From contig NC_009441.1 of NCBI RefSeq assembly GCF_000016645.1, positions 2,356,001-2,420,000 on the forward strand: DNA of 64,000 nt, in the 5' to 3' direction. The DNA comes from Flavobacterium johnsoniae UW101 (GTDB taxonomy: Bacteria > Bacteroidota > Bacteroidia > Flavobacteriales > Flavobacteriaceae). The translations under genes and the position numbers were made by a program. The number at the start of each line of letters is the position of its first letter. The first letter of the stretch is position 1. Below the pieces are notes generated by a model that was not told where the DNA came from, did no database searches, and worked only from the letters and a program-made list of their open reading frames with translations. Positions 9,896 through 19,454 of this stretch are shown here, in pieces.

Positions 9896-12800
9896 ATGAA
9901 AACAAAGATCACTCAAATTTTAAAGAAGAGATATTACCTCTTGTTTTTCTTTAGTTTATTATTACAACAATCGTATGCACAACAGCAAATAACCATAACG
10001 GGAAAAGTAGCTTCTGCAGCAGGAGAACCAATTCCGTTTGCTAACGTTGTCATTAAAAACACTAAAAACGGCGCTGTAACCGATTTCGATGGAACGTATA
10101 AAATAACCACAGGCTCAGACCAGACACTGGTTTTTAGTTCTCAGGGTTATAAAACAACCGAAATCGCGATTAACGGCAAAACAACAATAAATGCTGCTTT
10201 AGCAGAAGATGCTACAAAACTAGACGAAATTGTAGTAGTAGGATACGGCTCGCAGCAGAAAAAAGACCTTACAGGAGCTGTAGCACTGGTAAAAGCCACT
10301 GAAATTCAAAAAAGACAGGTAACTACAGTTGCTGACGGATTACAAGGTTTAGTTACGGGAGTAAAAGTTCGCGGCGGCGGACGTCCCGGACAGGAAGCTA
10401 ATATTGAAATTCGTGGTTTAAAGAACCTTCAAAATGCCAATCCGCTTTATGTAATTGATGGTTTGGTAACAACGGCAAATCGTGATTTTAACCCAAATGA
10501 TATCGAATCGATTCAGGTTTTAAAAGATGCTTCTGCCGCTGCTATTTATGGTTCCAGAGCAGCAAATGGGGTAATTATTATTACGACTAAAAAAGGTAAA
10601 AAAGGACCGCTGCAAGTTGAAGTTTCGGCAAAAACAAGCTTTCAGGTTATGCCTCGTTACGATTTGATGGGAACCGAAGAGTTTGCCAAATACAACAACA
10701 TGGCTTATGATAATGCCGGACTTCCGAGACAAAACCTGAATATGGCTGTTGATACTGACTGGCAGGATGCAACTTTTCAAACAGGAATGATTCAGGATTA
10801 TAATGCAAGTTTTTCCGGAGGAAACGAGAATTCTACATTTTTTCTTTCTGGAAATTATTTTGGAAATGAAGGAACTGTTGTTGGAACTGATTTCGACAGA
10901 ATTTCATTTCGTGTAAACTCAAGCGGTACAAAAGGAATTTTTAGTATTGGAGAAAACTTAGCCATTAGTAATGCCAAAACAGATGAAATGTCTGGAAACC
11001 CAATTATTGATGTTTACAGAATGACGCCTACAATTCCGCTTTACGACGCTTCAAATCCGGGCGGATACGGATATGGAAAACAAGGTGTTGCAGATACTTT
11101 TGGAACAAATCCTCTGGCACTTGCTGATTTTTCTAATACAACAAACGAAAACTTTAGAATTAGAGGAAACATCTGGTCAGAGTTAAAATTTGTGCCTTGG
11201 TTGAAATACCGTTTTAATTTTGGATATGAAACTAGTTTTGATTCTTATAAATACATGAGAAAAAAAGGAAGCTGGACATTAAACCAGCCTCAGGATCCAT
11301 CTCAGACCGATCAAAATAAAGGAAGATCAGAAACGATGTTATTTGAAAATACACTGACTTTCAAAAAAGAATTTGGGAAACACGATATTACAGTTTTAGT
11401 AGGTCAGACGTTCCAAAAAGATACTTACAATCAGATTTATGGAACCAAGAGAAATCTGCCAATGAATTCTGGAACAGGTCAGTATTATGAAGTTTTAAAT
11501 CAGGGAGATTCACCAGTTGTTGGAGGTTTTATAAACGAAGCCGCTTTAACATCTTACTTAGGAAGATTAGAATACAATTACGACAATCGCTATTTATTTA
11601 ATGCAGTAATCAGACGAGATGGTTCATCAAAATTCAGCGATGGAAATAAATGGGGTAATTTCCCGTCACTTTCTGCAGGATGGAGAATAAGCAACGAATC
11701 ATTTTTTAAATCAGAATTTATTAAAGATTTAAAATTAAGAGCAAGTTATGGAGAATTGGGTTCTGGAAATATCAGAGAGTACGAGTCAAGAAGTTTTGTT
11801 AATAATTTCGGACAAATTGTATTAGGTAAAGACCAAAACTTATATCCATCTGCAGCTCAGGTAAAATTATCAAATTCACAATTGCGCTGGGAAAAATTAA
11901 AACAAACCAACTTAGGATTAGATTTAGGAGTTTTAAATAATGATCTGCGTCTTACTGCCGATTATTTTATTGCCCGTACAGAAGATGTATTATTTGGTTT
12001 TCCAATTTTACTGACTACTGGTAACGATGGCGGAAACCCAATTTCTAATGCTGCAACTGTAGAAAATAAAGGTTTTGAATTAGAACTGGCTTACAGCAAA
12101 AAAATCAACGAAGTTTCATTTAATGCTTCTGTAAACTTTACAAAAATAAACAATAAGCTGGTTTCTTTGGGTAACGGTCAAAATGAAAACATTATTGGAA
12201 ACACCATGACACGCAGCGGACAACCTGTTGGTATGTGGTACGTATTGCAGACAGATGGTTTATTCCAGTCTCAGGAAGAAATTCAGAACTACAAAAACGC
12301 AGACGGAAAAGTAATTATGCCAAATGCGGTTCCGGGAGATATTCGTTTTAAAGATGTGAACGGTGACGGGCAAATTACAAATGAAGATAAATCTATCGTA
12401 GGAAGTCCATGGCCAGAATTTGAAATGGGATTAAACGCCGGAGCTGAATACAAAGGTTTTGATTTTTCTATGAACTGGATTGCTTCACACGGAGCTACTG
12501 TTTATAACGGATTTAGAAGTGTTGTAGATCGTTTTGACGATAACAGTAACTACAGAACAGGTATCCAGCCTTGGACACCGGAAAATCCAAATACTGATTT
12601 TCCTAGAATTACAAAAGGTTCAACCTTAAACTCAAGAGGAGACAGCGACCGTTTCTTAGAAAGCGGTGATTTTATCAGGCTGAAATACATTGGTTTTGGA
12701 TATAATCTGCCAGACAGTGTTTTAAAAAATTCAGGAATTACAAGAGCAAGATTAACATTATCTGCACAAAACATTCTTACGATTACAAAATACAAAGGCT

Positions 12801-12913
12801 TAGATCCTGAATTTAGTAATACGGGAGATAACAGAATTTTTGAAAGAGGTGTTGATAATGGTTCTTTCCCAAATCTAAAGACATATTCTTTTGGTGTAGA
12901 GTTTAGCTTTTAA
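9896..12913 (+). CDS. SusC/RagA-family TonB-dependent outer-membrane transporter (first PUL)
   Basis: The 1005-residue protein has an N-terminal signal peptide ending near SYAQQ, a carboxypeptidase-D-like regulatory domain at about 34-110 (GEPIPFANVVIKNT, DFDGTYKI), a TonB plug at about 115-235 (ADGLQGLVTGVKV, ASAAAIYGSRAANGVIIITT) and a 22-strand-type barrel ending in the aromatic residue of VEFSF, as expected for barrel insertion. It imports oligosaccharides bound by the SusD partner encoded 16 bases downstream. It is the first gene of the operon diverging from the HTCS regulator. The ATG at 9896 gives a complete signal peptide. Confidence 0.95.
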   Translation: MKTKITQILKKRYYLLFFFSLLLQQSYAQQQITITGKVASAAGEPIPFANVVIKNTKNGAVTDFDGTYKITTGSDQTLVFSSQGYKTTEIAINGKTTINAALAEDATKLDEIVVVGYGSQQKKDLTGAVALVKATEIQKRQVTTVADGLQGLVTGVKVRGGGRPGQEANIEIRGLKNLQNANPLYVIDGLVTTANRDFNPNDIESIQVLKDASAAAIYGSRAANGVIIITTKKGKKGPLQVEVSAKTSFQVMPRYDLMGTEEFAKYNNMAYDNAGLPRQNLNMAVDTDWQDATFQTGMIQDYNASFSGGNENSTFFLSGNYFGNEGTVVGTDFDRISFRVNSSGTKGIFSIGENLAISNAKTDEMSGNPIIDVYRMTPTIPLYDASNPGGYGYGKQGVADTFGTNPLALADFSNTTNENFRIRGNIWSELKFVPWLKYRFNFGYETSFDSYKYMRKKGSWTLNQPQDPSQTDQNKGRSETMLFENTLTFKKEFGKHDITVLVGQTFQKDTYNQIYGTKRNLPMNSGTGQYYEVLNQGDSPVVGGFINEAALTSYLGRLEYNYDNRYLFNAVIRRDGSSKFSDGNKWGNFPSLSAGWRISNESFFKSEFIKDLKLRASYGELGSGNIREYESRSFVNNFGQIVLGKDQNLYPSAAQVKLSNSQLRWEKLKQTNLGLDLGVLNNDLRLTADYFIARTEDVLFGFPILLTTGNDGGNPISNAATVENKGFELELAYSKKINEVSFNASVNFTKINNKLVSLGNGQNENIIGNTMTRSGQPVGMWYVLQTDGLFQSQEEIQNYKNADGKVIMPNAVPGDIRFKDVNGDGQITNEDKSIVGSPWPEFEMGLNAGAEYKGFDFSMNWIASHGATVYNGFRSVVDRFDDNSNYRTGIQPWTPENPNTDFPRITKGSTLNSRGDSDRFLESGDFIRLKYIGFGYNLPDSVLKNSGITRARLTLSAQNILTITKYKGLDPEFSNTGDNRIFERGVDNGSFPNLKTYSFGVEFSF

Positions 12914-12929
12914 TTTAAAAAACAGCGTA

Positions 12930-14453
12930 ATGAAAAAAATAATAATAATAACAGCAGCTTTTCTGGGTCTGGTTTTTACAGCTTGTGAAAACGAATTGGA
13001 TTTGAACAGCCCAAATGATATAACAGTAGATCAATATTGGAAAACTGAAAGTGATGCACAAGCCGGTGTAAACTCAATTTACGCCATGTTTTATAAAGAC
13101 GGATTGTGGGCAAGATGGATTTATTTTCGTTTAGACCTTACTTCTGATGAAGGTTATAGTGTAAGTCCGTGGACAGAATTAGCAGACTGGACAAGATTTA
13201 ATTACATCAATTATAATTTTTGGGAAGGAAATGCCGTAACATGGAGAGATACTTACAAAGCCATCTTTAGATGTAATCAGGTTTTAGCAAATGTTCCAAA
13301 TATTGCTTTTCAAAATGAAGATGATAAAAAGAAAATTATTGCGCAGGCTAAATTTTTCAGAGCCTTACATTACTATTATGCTGCAGTAATCTGGGAAGAT
13401 GTTCCATTGGTTTTAGATCCGTCTACGCCGTCAGATTTACCTCAGCAGAAAAAGGTTGACGAAATCTGGGCACAAATTGAAAAAGACCTAAACGAAGCCT
13501 ACGAAGATCTGCCAAGAGACTGGTCATCAGATCAATTGGGAAGACCAGATAAAGGTGCCGCAAAAGCTTTTCTTGCCAAAACGTATATGCAGCAGCGCAA
13601 ATGGCCGGAAGCCAAAGCCGCTTTAGAATATTTAATTAACGGTGCAGGAGCAAAGTATAGTTTAGTTGCTAACTACAGAGACAATTTTACAGATGTAAAT
13701 GAAAACAACAGCGAATCTGTTTTTGAAATCCAGTTTGGTGATCAAAGAAAAGGAGGAACAGATGAGTCACAAAATGCAGCAGTTTCGAGCAATCGTTCGC
13801 AGTTTTTTGCACCAAGAGGAATTGGATGGTCAGACGGTCAGGCTCGTTTTTGGTTAGTAAATGCTTTTAAACAGGAAAAAAATAAAGATGGTAATCTGGA
13901 TACTCGTTTAAGATGGACTTTATACTACCCTCAATTACTGGCTGATTTTGGAGACAAAACATACGATAGAAACTGGGAATGGAATAATGATGAAGCATGG
14001 TTTAGAAAAGGAAGCCGTGACTACTACAGAAATAACGAAGATTATTACAACCAGGTAAATTACAGATTAGTTCGTTATGCAGACATTTTATTGCGTTATG
14101 CCGAAGTTTTAAATGAATTAGGCAATACTTCAGATGCTTATCAATATGTTGATCAGGTAAGAGCTCGTGCAAACATGAACACATTAGCAGCTGCACATCC
14201 TGAAATTGGAAACGATCACGATAAATTCTTAGAACGTTTGAAAATGGAAAGAGTTCTGGAGTTATGCGGCGAAAGTGTACGCTGGGAAGATTTAAAACGC
14301 TGGGGAGATTTAAATTCTCAGGCTTCAGTTGATAAAATTGCGCTTCGTGATCCGGATTTTAAAAACTTCACGGTAGGTAAAAATCATAGAATGCCAATCC
14401 CGCAGAGCGATGTAGATAATAATCCAAATCTGGAGCAGAACTCTGGATATTAA
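12930..14453 (+). CDS. SusD/RagB-family glycan-binding lipoprotein (first PUL)
   Basis: The 507-residue surface lipoprotein has a lipobox (GLVFTACENE) directly followed by the usual SusD start (DLNSPNDITVDQYWKTESDAQ). Tetratricopeptide-like helices follow (AKFFRALHYYYAAVIW, RPDKGAAKAFLAKTYMQ), and the C-terminal block includes RYADILLRYAEVLNELG and ELCGESVRWEDLKRWGDL, all hallmarks of the RagB/SusD family. It should form the lid on the SusC barrel and hold the substrate at the cell surface. It is co-transcribed with susC (16-base gap). A palindromic repeat follows the gene. Confidence 0.95.
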   Translation: MKKIIIITAAFLGLVFTACENELDLNSPNDITVDQYWKTESDAQAGVNSIYAMFYKDGLWARWIYFRLDLTSDEGYSVSPWTELADWTRFNYINYNFWEGNAVTWRDTYKAIFRCNQVLANVPNIAFQNEDDKKKIIAQAKFFRALHYYYAAVIWEDVPLVLDPSTPSDLPQQKKVDEIWAQIEKDLNEAYEDLPRDWSSDQLGRPDKGAAKAFLAKTYMQQRKWPEAKAALEYLINGAGAKYSLVANYRDNFTDVNENNSESVFEIQFGDQRKGGTDESQNAAVSSNRSQFFAPRGIGWSDGQARFWLVNAFKQEKNKDGNLDTRLRWTLYYPQLLADFGDKTYDRNWEWNNDEAWFRKGSRDYYRNNEDYYNQVNYRLVRYADILLRYAEVLNELGNTSDAYQYVDQVRARANMNTLAAAHPEIGNDHDKFLERLKMERVLELCGESVRWEDLKRWGDLNSQASVDKIALRDPDFKNFTVGKNHRMPIPQSDVDNNPNLEQNSGY

Positions 14454-14490
14454 AATATGCATTGGGTGAAATTGAACAGAATTTAATTTT

Positions 14491-14624
14491 AACACATAGA
14501 AACATAGTTTTTAGGAATCTATTAAAGGCGTTTCACTTAGAATAATACACAATAGGACTATGTGTGAAAGCTAGCTTTTTCTATAATCTTAAGCAGAATA
14601 ATAAAATCTATGTTTCTATGTGTT
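14491..14624 (-). repeat. Dispersed palindromic repeat, family 1, copy A (reverse orientation)
   Basis: The ends are AACACATAGAAACATAG and its exact reverse complement CTATGTTTCTATGTGTT (17 bp). The interior holds GGCGTTTCACTT and TATGTGTGAAAGCTAGC, which match copy B when reverse-complemented. It fills the spacer between susD and the GH5-like gene. Confidence 0.8.
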
Positions 14625-14732
14625 AAAAATAATCTCACTCAATGAATTAAAACTGATTTTTTGAGGAAATCAGATTAATACTTCTGGTTCCCTTATCATA
14701 AAGAACGATTGTTCATAATAACAAAATTTATA

Positions 14733-15905
14733 ATGAGAAAAGTAAAATTGTGTCTGACATTTATGTTGGCAGGATTAGTATTGCTAAGCTGCAACAACAA
14801 AAAAAGTAATTCTGAAGAGAAAAAAAATGAAACTGCTGTAATCGAAAAAAGAGAAATCTGGACAAAAGACCAGGCCAATAAATGGTACGCAGAACAGCCT
14901 TGGTTAGTGGGCGCAAATTATTATCCTAGCACAGCTGTAAATCAATTAGAGATGTGGCAGGAAGATACTTTTGACCCCAAAAGAATCGATCAGGAATTGG
15001 GCTGGGCAGAAAATTTAGGCATGAATGTAATGCGCGTTTACCTGCACGATTTATTGCACAAGCAAGATGCAGAAGGGCTTTACAAACGTATGGATCAGTT
15101 TCTTGAAATCGCAGACAAACATCACATTGAAACCCTTTTCGTTTTATTTGATTCCTGCTGGGATCCGTTTCCTGCTTTAGGAAAACAGCGCGCTCCAAAA
15201 CCATTCAAACACAATTCAGGCTGGGTGCAGAGTCCGGGACAAAAAGTACTGCAGGATTCTACACAATATCCTCGTTTAGAGAAATATGTAAAAGAAACGG
15301 TTGCCAAATTTAAAGATGACAAACGTATTCTGGGCTGGGACGTTTGGAACGAGCCGGATAATATGACAGGACCTTCTTATGAAAAAGTAGAAATCAAAAA
15401 CAAAGTCGATTTAGTTCTGCCTCTTTTAAAAAATGTTTTTGTGTGGGCAAGAGAAAGCAATCCTTCACAGCCTTTAACTTCTGGAGTTTGGGTTGGAGAC
15501 TGGAGCGATGAAGCGAAAATGAAACCAATGCACAAAATGCAGATTGAACAATCAGATGTAGTTTCTTTTCACAACTACAATACACCACAAGATTTCGAAA
15601 AAGTAATCAAACAATTACAGCGTTACGGAAAACCTTTATTGTGTACAGAATATATGGCTAGACCAAACGGAAGTACTTTCGAAGGATTTTTACCAGTAGC
15701 TAGAAAATACAATGTGGGCATGATTAACTGGGGATTTGTTGACGGAAAAACACAAACCAAATATGCCTGGGACAGCTGGACGAAAGAATACAGTTCAGAA
15801 CCAAAATTATGGTTTCACGAAGTATTACACACAGATGGAACACCATACATAAAAGCTGAAACAGATTTGATTAAAAAAATGACAGCAGAAGCGAATAAGA
15901 AATAG
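14733..15905 (+). CDS. GH5-like secreted glycoside hydrolase (lipoprotein)
   Basis: The start at ATG 14733 gives a classic lipoprotein signal (MRKVKLCLTFMLAGLVLLSC, Cys20 lipidated); an earlier in-frame TTG at 14709 would spoil it. The mature protein is a clan GH-A (beta/alpha)8 barrel. The predicted acid/base Glu207 is in WDVWNEPDN at the end of strand 4 and the predicted nucleophile Glu306 in LLCTEYMAR at strand 7. It resembles GH5-like proteins often labelled cellulase-family or 1,4-beta-xylanase in Bacteroidota, but the substrate cannot be fixed; an exo- or endo-beta-glycosidase on the first PUL's polysaccharide is likely. Palindromic repeats on both sides separate it from neighbouring genes. 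Confidence 0.8.
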   Translation: MRKVKLCLTFMLAGLVLLSCNNKKSNSEEKKNETAVIEKREIWTKDQANKWYAEQPWLVGANYYPSTAVNQLEMWQEDTFDPKRIDQELGWAENLGMNVMRVYLHDLLHKQDAEGLYKRMDQFLEIADKHHIETLFVLFDSCWDPFPALGKQRAPKPFKHNSGWVQSPGQKVLQDSTQYPRLEKYVKETVAKFKDDKRILGWDVWNEPDNMTGPSYEKVEIKNKVDLVLPLLKNVFVWARESNPSQPLTSGVWVGDWSDEAKMKPMHKMQIEQSDVVSFHNYNTPQDFEKVIKQLQRYGKPLLCTEYMARPNGSTFEGFLPVARKYNVGMINWGFVDGKTQTKYAWDSWTKEYSSEPKLWFHEVLHTDGTPYIKAETDLIKKMTAEANKK

Positions 15906-15939
15906 ATGGTTAGACTTCTTAGATTTTTAGAAAGTTAGA

Positions 15940-16166
15940 TTTTTTGCCACAGATTTCACAGATTAAAATGATTAACATCTGTGGCAGAAAAATTAAACAC
16001 ATAGAAACATAGATTTTATTATTTTTTTTTGAGAGTATAGAAAAGCTGGCTTTCACACATAGCTATGTGTATTTTAATAAATGAAATGCCTTTTGCAGAC
16101 AAAGTAAAGCTATGTCTCTATGTGTTTAAAAAATCATTTTAATCTGTGGAATCTGTGGCAAAAACA
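15940..16166. repeat. Outer inverted repeat enclosing copy B
   Basis: The left arm, containing GCCACAGATTTCACAGATT and AAAATGATT (15940-15973), is mirrored by AATCATTTTAATCTGTGG and AATCTGTGGCAAAAAC on the right (16132-16166). A third fragment, CATCTGTGGCAG, is at 15977. The family 1 repeat copy B lies wholly between the arms, as if it had inserted into an older palindrome. Confidence 0.75.
15996..16126 (+). repeat. Dispersed palindromic repeat, family 1, copy B
   Basis: The ends are AACACATAGAAACATAG and CTATGTCTCTATGTGTT. The interior carries AAAAGCTGGCTTTCACACATAGCTATGTG and then GAAATGCC, the family 1 signature in forward orientation. Confidence 0.8.
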
Positions 16167-16183
16167 TTTTAATTTTTAGCAAC

Positions 16184-17212
16184 ATGAAAAAAAATACAAT
16201 AAAACAGCTCTTTTTTCTGCTGGTAATTTTGGCTGGATTTTCTGTGAAAGCACAACAGCCAGATCCGCCGGGACAAGTTAAGGGAAATGAAAAACCAAAA
16301 AACGAAGCCTATCTTTTTGCGCACATGACGCACAACGATTATGGCAGATTATACTATTCTGTAAGTTTAGACGGTTTACATTGGGAAAACCTCAACAGCG
16401 GAAAACGCGTTTTTGAAGATTACAAAGGACATCCCGATATCTGTAAAGGACCAGACGGGAAATATTACATCGCAGGAAATACAGGCGACGATGCAAAAAG
16501 TATTAACATCTGGGTTTCAGATGATTTAATTACCTGGAAAAAGCATTCAGATTATACACCGGATTTAAAAAGCACACCCGATTATTCTAACGCCTTACAG
16601 CGAATTGGTGCTCCAAAATTATATTACGACAAAGATTCAGAAAAGTTTATCATGACGTGGCATACGCCGCATCTTGAAGGAACAAAAGAAGACGGAGAAC
16701 GTTATTGGGCAAGTCAAAGAACTTTATATGTTTTGTCGAAAGATTTAAAAACTTTTGAAGGAACACCAAATCGTTTATTCGACTGGGATATGGGAACCAT
16801 TGATGTTTTTATTCGTAAAGTCGGCGATTCTTATTATGCCATAATTAAAGACGAAACCTACCCAACTTTGTATTGGACAACCGGAAAAACCATCCGAATT
16901 GCCAAATCAAAAAATCTTTTAGGACCTTATTCTTTGCCCCAGCAGTCTATCAGTCCAAACTTTAGAGAAGCGCCAATGCTGATTCCTTCTCCAGATGACA
17001 AAATATGGTACATGTATTACGAGCAATATCCGGGAGTTTCTTACGGATTATCAATTGCAGATAACCTAAACGGACCTTGGTACCAAGCCTCAGGTTACAC
17101 TTTTTTCTCAGATTGGGACAAATATAGTCTTCCAGAAAAAGTGCGCCACGGCTGCATGATTACAATCTCTAAAAAAGAATACGACAGTTTGGTGAAAAGG
17201 TTCAAAAAATAA
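16184..17212 (+). CDS. Secreted GH43-type five-bladed beta-propeller hydrolase
   Basis: The 342-residue protein has a cleavable signal peptide (to about SVKAQQ). The fold is read from repeated blade motifs: YYSVSLDGLHWENL, INIWVSDDLITWKK and YGLSIADNLNGPW. Candidate GH43 catalytic residues are Asp85 (GHPDICKGPDGKYYI), Asp207 (GTIDVFI) and Glu262 (FREAPML), which have the order and spacing of the base, pKa modulator and acid. It is divergent, so GH117 or another clan-F propeller family cannot be excluded. Sitting between GH5-like and GH2 genes, it probably removes side-chain sugars, perhaps arabinose or galactose, in the periplasm. Confidence 0.7.
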   Translation: MKKNTIKQLFFLLVILAGFSVKAQQPDPPGQVKGNEKPKNEAYLFAHMTHNDYGRLYYSVSLDGLHWENLNSGKRVFEDYKGHPDICKGPDGKYYIAGNTGDDAKSINIWVSDDLITWKKHSDYTPDLKSTPDYSNALQRIGAPKLYYDKDSEKFIMTWHTPHLEGTKEDGERYWASQRTLYVLSKDLKTFEGTPNRLFDWDMGTIDVFIRKVGDSYYAIIKDETYPTLYWTTGKTIRIAKSKNLLGPYSLPQQSISPNFREAPMLIPSPDDKIWYMYYEQYPGVSYGLSIADNLNGPWYQASGYTFFSDWDKYSLPEKVRHGCMITISKKEYDSLVKRFKK

Positions 17213-17313
17213 TGGTGAATTGTGAATTATCAATTGTGAATCATTAACAATTTACCATTAACAATTCACAATTAAAGATACGGTTAGTTAAGTTAGTTTA
17301 AGTGTTTGAGAAG

Positions 17314-17345
17314 TTACCAGACTTATGTGGATATAAGTCTGGTAA
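17314..17345. promoter_or_regulatory. Perfect 13-bp hairpin upstream of the GH2 gene
   Basis: TTACCAGACTTAT, a six-base loop, then ATAAGTCTGGTAA form a perfect stem. No T tract follows, so it is not a standard terminator. It ends about 65 bases before the GH2 start and could be an operator or an RNA processing hairpin. A shorter inverted repeat built from AATTGTGAAT/ATTCACAATT lies before it (about 17218-17275). Confidence 0.45.
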
Positions 17346-17410
17346 TTCATTTTGATTTAGAAGAATCACGGCATTTTTTGTTATCAAAAAGTGCCTAAAA
17401 TATATAAAGC

Positions 17411-19222
17411 ATGAAAAGAAAAAGTATCCTTTTTTTAGCCTTGTTATCCATGTTTGCAGTAAATGCGCAATGGAAACCTCAGGGAGATAAAATCAAAACA
17501 AAATGGGCAGAACAGGTTGATGCAAAGAAACCGCTGCCAGAATATCCCCGTCCGATTATGGAGCGCAGCCAATGGAAAAATCTAAATGGTTTATGGAATT
17601 ATGCCATTCAGGAATTTGGCAAAACTGCGCCTTCAAAATATGACGGACAGATTCTGGTTCCGTTTGCGGCAGAATCAAGTCTGTCTGGTGTGATGAAAGA
17701 AGTCGGTGCAAAAAATGAACTTTGGTACGAAACTAATTTTTCGATTGAATCAGGCTGGAACGGCAAAAATATCCTTTTACATTTTGGAGCTGTTGACTGG
17801 AAAACAGAAGTTTTTATAAACGACATTAAAGTAGGTTCGCATACTGGAGGTTATACACCATTTTCATTTGATATAACGCCATTTATTCAAAAAGGGAAAA
17901 ATCAAAAACTAGTCGTTAAAGTTTGGGATCCATCAAACGACGGACCTCAGCCAAGAGGAAAACAAGTTAAAAATCCAGAAGGAATTTGGTATACGCCTGT
18001 TACCGGAATCTGGCAGACCGTTTGGATTGAGCCAGTAAACGCTAAAAATATTACAGAACTAAAAACAACACCCAATATTGACCAAAATACAATCAGCATT
18101 AAGGCTGATATAAACGGAGCAGAAAAAGGAGATTTAGTTGAAATTTCTGTTTTTGACGGTGGTAAAGAAATTGCCAAAGAAAAAGCTGTTGTTGGCGAAA
18201 GCAACGATATTGTTTTGAATAACCCAAAATTATGGTCGCCTGAAAGTCCGTTTTTATATCAGACTAAAGTTCGTTTAATCAGCAAAAATAAAGTGGTTGA
18301 TGAGGTGAAAAGTTATTTTGCGATGCGAAAAATTTCATCTAAACGAGATGAAAACGGAATCATGAGAATGCAGTTAAACAATAAAGATTATTTTCAATTC
18401 GGACCTTTAGACCAAGGCTGGTGGCCAGACGGATTATACACTGCACCAACTGATGAAGCTTTAAAATACGATATTATTAAAACCAAAGAATTAGGCTTTA
18501 ATATGATTCGTAAACACGTAAAAGTTGAGCCGGAACGCTGGTACACACATTGCGATCAATTAGGAATTTTGGTTTGGCAGGATATGCCAAGCGGAGACGA
18601 TCAGCCGATTTGGCAAAACACAAAATATTTTACCGGAACAGAATTACAGCGTTCGGCAAAATCAGAAGAAATCTACAGAAAAGAATGGAAAGAAATTATG
18701 GATCATTTGTATTCCTATCCAAGTATTGTTGTTTGGGTTCCGTTTAACGAAGCCTGGGGACAATTCAAAACCGTAGAAATTACAGAATGGACTAAAAACC
18801 ACGATCCAAGCCGATTAACAAATTCGTCAAGCGGCGGGAATCATTTTCAAACCGGAGACATTTTAGATTTACACAATTATCCCGGACCAGAAATGTATTT
18901 GTATGATGCCAGAAGAGTTACTGTTTTAGGAGAATACGGCGGGATTGGTCTTCCGCTGGAAGGGCATTTATGGAGAGCAAATGACAATTGGGGTTACGTT
19001 AAATTTAAAAATGAAGCTGAAGTAACGGCAGAATATATCAAGTATGCTAAAATCTTAAAGAATTATGTAAAAACAGGATTTTCAGCAGCAGTTTACACGC
19101 AGACAACCGATGTTGAAGGAGAAGTAAACGGTTTCATGACCTACGACAGAAAAATAGATAAAATGGATTTCAAAGCTGTAAATAACATAAATTCTGAAGT
19201 TATAAATGCTTTGAATCATTAA
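17411..19222 (+). CDS. Glycoside hydrolase family 2, secreted
   Basis: The 603-residue protein has a signal peptide (to about AVNAQ), a jelly-roll sugar-binding domain at about 45-205 (VFINDIKVGSHTGGYTPF), an immunoglobulin-like middle domain at about 210-305 and a TIM barrel. The predicted acid/base is Glu447 in VWVPFNEAWGQF and the nucleophile Glu508 in VLGEYGG. The GH2 family covers beta-galactosidases, mannosidases, glucuronidases and exo-arabinosidases, and nothing here decides between them. It is shorter than LacZ and lacks the C-terminal small-chain domain. It lies within the first PUL and would act in the periplasm on imported oligosaccharides. Confidence 0.85.
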   Translation: MKRKSILFLALLSMFAVNAQWKPQGDKIKTKWAEQVDAKKPLPEYPRPIMERSQWKNLNGLWNYAIQEFGKTAPSKYDGQILVPFAAESSLSGVMKEVGAKNELWYETNFSIESGWNGKNILLHFGAVDWKTEVFINDIKVGSHTGGYTPFSFDITPFIQKGKNQKLVVKVWDPSNDGPQPRGKQVKNPEGIWYTPVTGIWQTVWIEPVNAKNITELKTTPNIDQNTISIKADINGAEKGDLVEISVFDGGKEIAKEKAVVGESNDIVLNNPKLWSPESPFLYQTKVRLISKNKVVDEVKSYFAMRKISSKRDENGIMRMQLNNKDYFQFGPLDQGWWPDGLYTAPTDEALKYDIIKTKELGFNMIRKHVKVEPERWYTHCDQLGILVWQDMPSGDDQPIWQNTKYFTGTELQRSAKSEEIYRKEWKEIMDHLYSYPSIVVWVPFNEAWGQFKTVEITEWTKNHDPSRLTNSSSGGNHFQTGDILDLHNYPGPEMYLYDARRVTVLGEYGGIGLPLEGHLWRANDNWGYVKFKNEAEVTAEYIKYAKILKNYVKTGFSAAVYTQTTDVEGEVNGFMTYDRKIDKMDFKAVNNINSEVINALNH

Positions 19223-19238
19223 ATAGTGATTTGTTTTT

Positions 19239-19420
19239 AAACACATAGAGACATAGATATTTTTATCTTAAAAAAGTGGAAGTAAAAGAAACTAGTTTCT
19301 ACATATAGTTGTACAGAGATACTGTAAAAAGTATTTTTTCAAGACCATGGAAAGCTATGTTTGTTTAAGAAAAATGAAATGCCTTTTTACAGACAAAGAA
19401 AAACTATGTCTCTATGTGTT
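19239..19420 (+). repeat. Dispersed palindromic repeat, family 1, copy C (long variant)
   Basis: The ends are AACACATAGAGACATAG and CTATGTCTCTATGTGTT, exact reverse complements of each other. The 182-bp interior is longer than in other copies but keeps AAGAAACTAGTTTCTA and GAAATGCC. Its right part reads as coding in the frame of the next gene, which argues against starting that gene upstream of 19455. Confidence 0.75.
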
Positions 19421-19454
19421 TTTAAAATCACGCCCAACAATAAAAAAACTAAAA

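Noticed and set aside
14709..14732. Upstream TTG start for the GH5-like gene
   Set aside because: It adds eight residues before a perfect lipoprotein signal peptide; the ATG at 14733 is better. The same reasoning moved starts at 29528 and 45699.
17314..17345. Terminator
   Set aside because: The 13-bp stem is perfect but no T run follows, so it is listed as a regulatory hairpin only.
19347..19454. Upstream ATG start for the GH43 gene at 19455
   Set aside because: The extra 36 residues are encoded by the right half of a family 1 repeat and would bury the signal peptide.
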